From an uncultured bacterium (lineage in GTDB: Bacteria; Gemmatimonadota; Gemmatimonadetes; Palauibacterales; KS3-K002): DNA of 7,548 bases. How positions within the stretch are numbered: the first letter of the stretch is position 1; each line of letters begins with the position of its first letter. Both the position numbers and the translations under genes were made by a program. The notes beneath the pieces are model-generated. The model saw only the letters and a list, made by a program, of their open reading frames with translations, made no database searches and had not been told where the DNA came from. The stretch covers positions 1 through 7,548 of the forward strand of contig CANPVY010000081.1 in NCBI GenBank assembly GCA_947581845.1, read 5' to 3'. Below are positions 7,187 through 7,548 of the stretch, piece after piece.

Positions 7187-7300
7187 CGATGGGTGGCTTC
7201 CTGCGTTAACGAGTTCCCAGAGAATAAATGCCCCGCGCGCGCCCCTCCCTGCGCGAACAATTCCTGCCCCAATCTGTTGGTTAGACCTGATCCCCGCTGC

Positions 7301-7331
7301 GGCCTCCGGACAGGTGGCGGGGGAGGAGGCC
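7301..7331 (-). other. Stem-loop in the nrdJ leader
   Basis: GGCCTCC at 7301-7307 and GGAGGCC at 7325-7331 are exact reverse complements and form a 7-bp stem with a 17-base loop. It begins two bases after the rejected GTG start at 7333 and would overlap the first codons of that longer form. A regulatory role is speculative. Confidence 0.35.
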
Positions 7332-7355
7332 ACGAATTTCCAGGTACGGCGACTG

Positions 7356-7371
7356 CCACAACATGTAGTAC
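7356..7371. promoter_or_regulatory. Candidate NrdR box, downstream copy
   Basis: This 16-bp site centred on ACATGT matches 11 of 16 positions of the NrdR-box consensus as I recall it (ACACWATATATWGTGT), including the core CACAA..T.TAGT. It lies about +17 to +32 from the expected transcription start. Its first base is exactly 32 bp from that of the second site at 7388. NrdR is the zinc-finger/ATP-cone repressor of ribonucleotide reductase genes and binds tandem boxes with about this spacing. Confidence 0.6.
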
Positions 7372-7387
7372 TTCCAATCGACCAGCG

Positions 7388-7403
7388 ACCCCAAATATAG
7401 GGG
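7388..7403. promoter_or_regulatory. Candidate NrdR box, upstream copy overlapping the -10 element
   Basis: The sequence ACCCCAAATATAGGGG matches 11 of 16 positions of the recalled NrdR consensus and is itself an inverted repeat (CCCC...GGGG around the AT core). It covers the -10 hexamer, so a bound repressor would block RNA polymerase directly. The pair with 7356-7371 lies on the same helix face at 32 bp, about three turns. Confidence 0.6.
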
Positions 7404-7421
7404 CTGACCCCCGCTTGTCAA
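7394..7421 (-). promoter_or_regulatory. nrdJ: Sigma70-type promoter of nrdJ
   Basis: On the minus strand TTGACA (7421-7416) is a consensus -35 element, followed by a 16-bp spacer and TATATT (7399-7394) as -10; ATATTT gives a 17-bp spacer instead. Transcription should start near 7387. The AT-rich -10 stands out from its GC-rich surroundings and is embedded in a candidate NrdR box. Confidence 0.75.
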
Positions 7422-7428
7422 GCACTTC

Positions 7429-7512
7429 TCAGCTCTTGCCCGGCGCCACCGGCCGCGCCGGATCGCCTCTGTACGCCAGCAGATACAGCCCTGTCGTCGG
7501 CGTGCGCCTCAT
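7429..7512 (-). CDS. Possible 27-residue ORF upstream of the nrdJ promoter
   Basis: An ATG at 7512 opens a 27-codon frame beginning MRRTPTTGLYLLAYRG and ending in TGA just before the nrdJ -35 element. Its ATG overlaps the TGA (7511-7509) of another frame that reads in from the window edge and ends DWLSRFA, forming an ATGA junction of the kind seen between coupled genes. There is no Shine-Dalgarno, no recognisable family, and too little sequence to judge codon bias. It may be a real tail of an upstream operon or chance. The rest of 7430-7548 shows nothing I can assign. Confidence 0.18.
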   Translation of the reverse strand: MRRTPTTGLYLLAYRGDPARPVAPGKS

Positions 7513-7548
7513 GCGAAACGGGACAGCCAATCCTGCCTACACTCGCTG

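Larger units (their letters stand above)
7187..7387 (-). promoter_or_regulatory. nrdJ 5' leader (untranslated region)
   Basis: Between the expected transcription start near 7387 and the preferred ATG at 7186 lie about 200 nt. The nrdJ frame stays open back to a GTG at 7333. That stretch uses codons such as AGG, GTT, ATT and GGA more than the gene body and encodes a Gly/Ala/Arg-rich sequence without family motifs, so I read it as leader. It contains one clear stem-loop (7301-7331). No B12-box resembling the cobalamin riboswitch signature was found on the transcribed strand. Confidence 0.5.

Noticed and set aside
7187..7387. Cobalamin riboswitch in the leader of the B12-dependent reductase
   Set aside because: Leader length would allow one, but I found no B12-box-like GCCACTG or the companion conserved segment on the transcribed strand. 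These riboswitches more often control the B12-independent alternative enzyme.
7183..7425. 80-codon minus-strand frame whose TGA overlaps the nrdJ ATG
   Set aside because: The ATGA overlap is suggestive of coupling, but the frame starts at the -35 element of the nrdJ promoter, so it would not be fully transcribed from it. The product is Pro/Arg/Gly-rich without motifs.

Overview
The window reads as GC-rich bacterial chromosome in which every supported gene lies on the minus strand, so transcription runs from high to low coordinates. I see no rRNA, tRNA, CRISPR array, insertion sequence or phage gene. Composition and gene content (adenosylcobalamin-dependent ribonucleotide reductase, archaeal-type phosphoglycerate mutase, a cyclic-2,3-diphosphoglycerate-synthetase-like GTPase, an exported M20 peptidase) would suit a Gemmatimonadota-like or other deep-branching high-GC bacterium. 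That placement is a guess from overall character, not from a marker gene.

In transcription order: 7548-7430 holds no secure gene, only a possible 27-codon ORF. At 7421-7394 is a good sigma70-type promoter (TTGACA, 16-bp spacer, TATATT). Two 16-bp near-palindromes resembling NrdR boxes start exactly 32 bp apart; one covers the -10 element and the other lies just downstream of the expected start of transcription. A leader of about 200 nt follows, then nrdJ (7186-4571), a class II ribonucleotide reductase with an unusual charged coiled coil in its interdomain linker and a 24-bp perfect palindrome inside its coding sequence. A 10-bp perfect stem-loop at 4521-4546, with a possible second small terminator behind it, closes the gene.

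After a 237-bp gap, a second unit of four closely spaced genes begins with a strong Shine-Dalgarno site: an exported M20-family dipeptidase (4333-2807), archaeal-type cofactor-independent phosphoglycerate mutase apgM (2787-1582), a HAD hydrolase of the haloacid-dehalogenase type II fold (1566-901), and a P-loop protein related to cyclic 2,3-diphosphoglycerate synthetase (834-4). Spacers are 19, 15 and 66 bp, consistent with one operon. The last gene stops at its expected NKxD nucleotide-base-binding motif, a few bases from the window edge, so it is either truncated or damaged by a sequence-end error.

The two halves look functionally separate: dNTP synthesis under probable NrdR control, and a cluster around 2-/3-phosphoglycerate. 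The points most worth following are the tandem NrdR-box arrangement, the NrdJ coiled-coil linker, and the pairing of apgM with a cDPGS-like GTPase and a HAD protein whose active site fits neither a typical dehalogenase nor a typical phosphatase.
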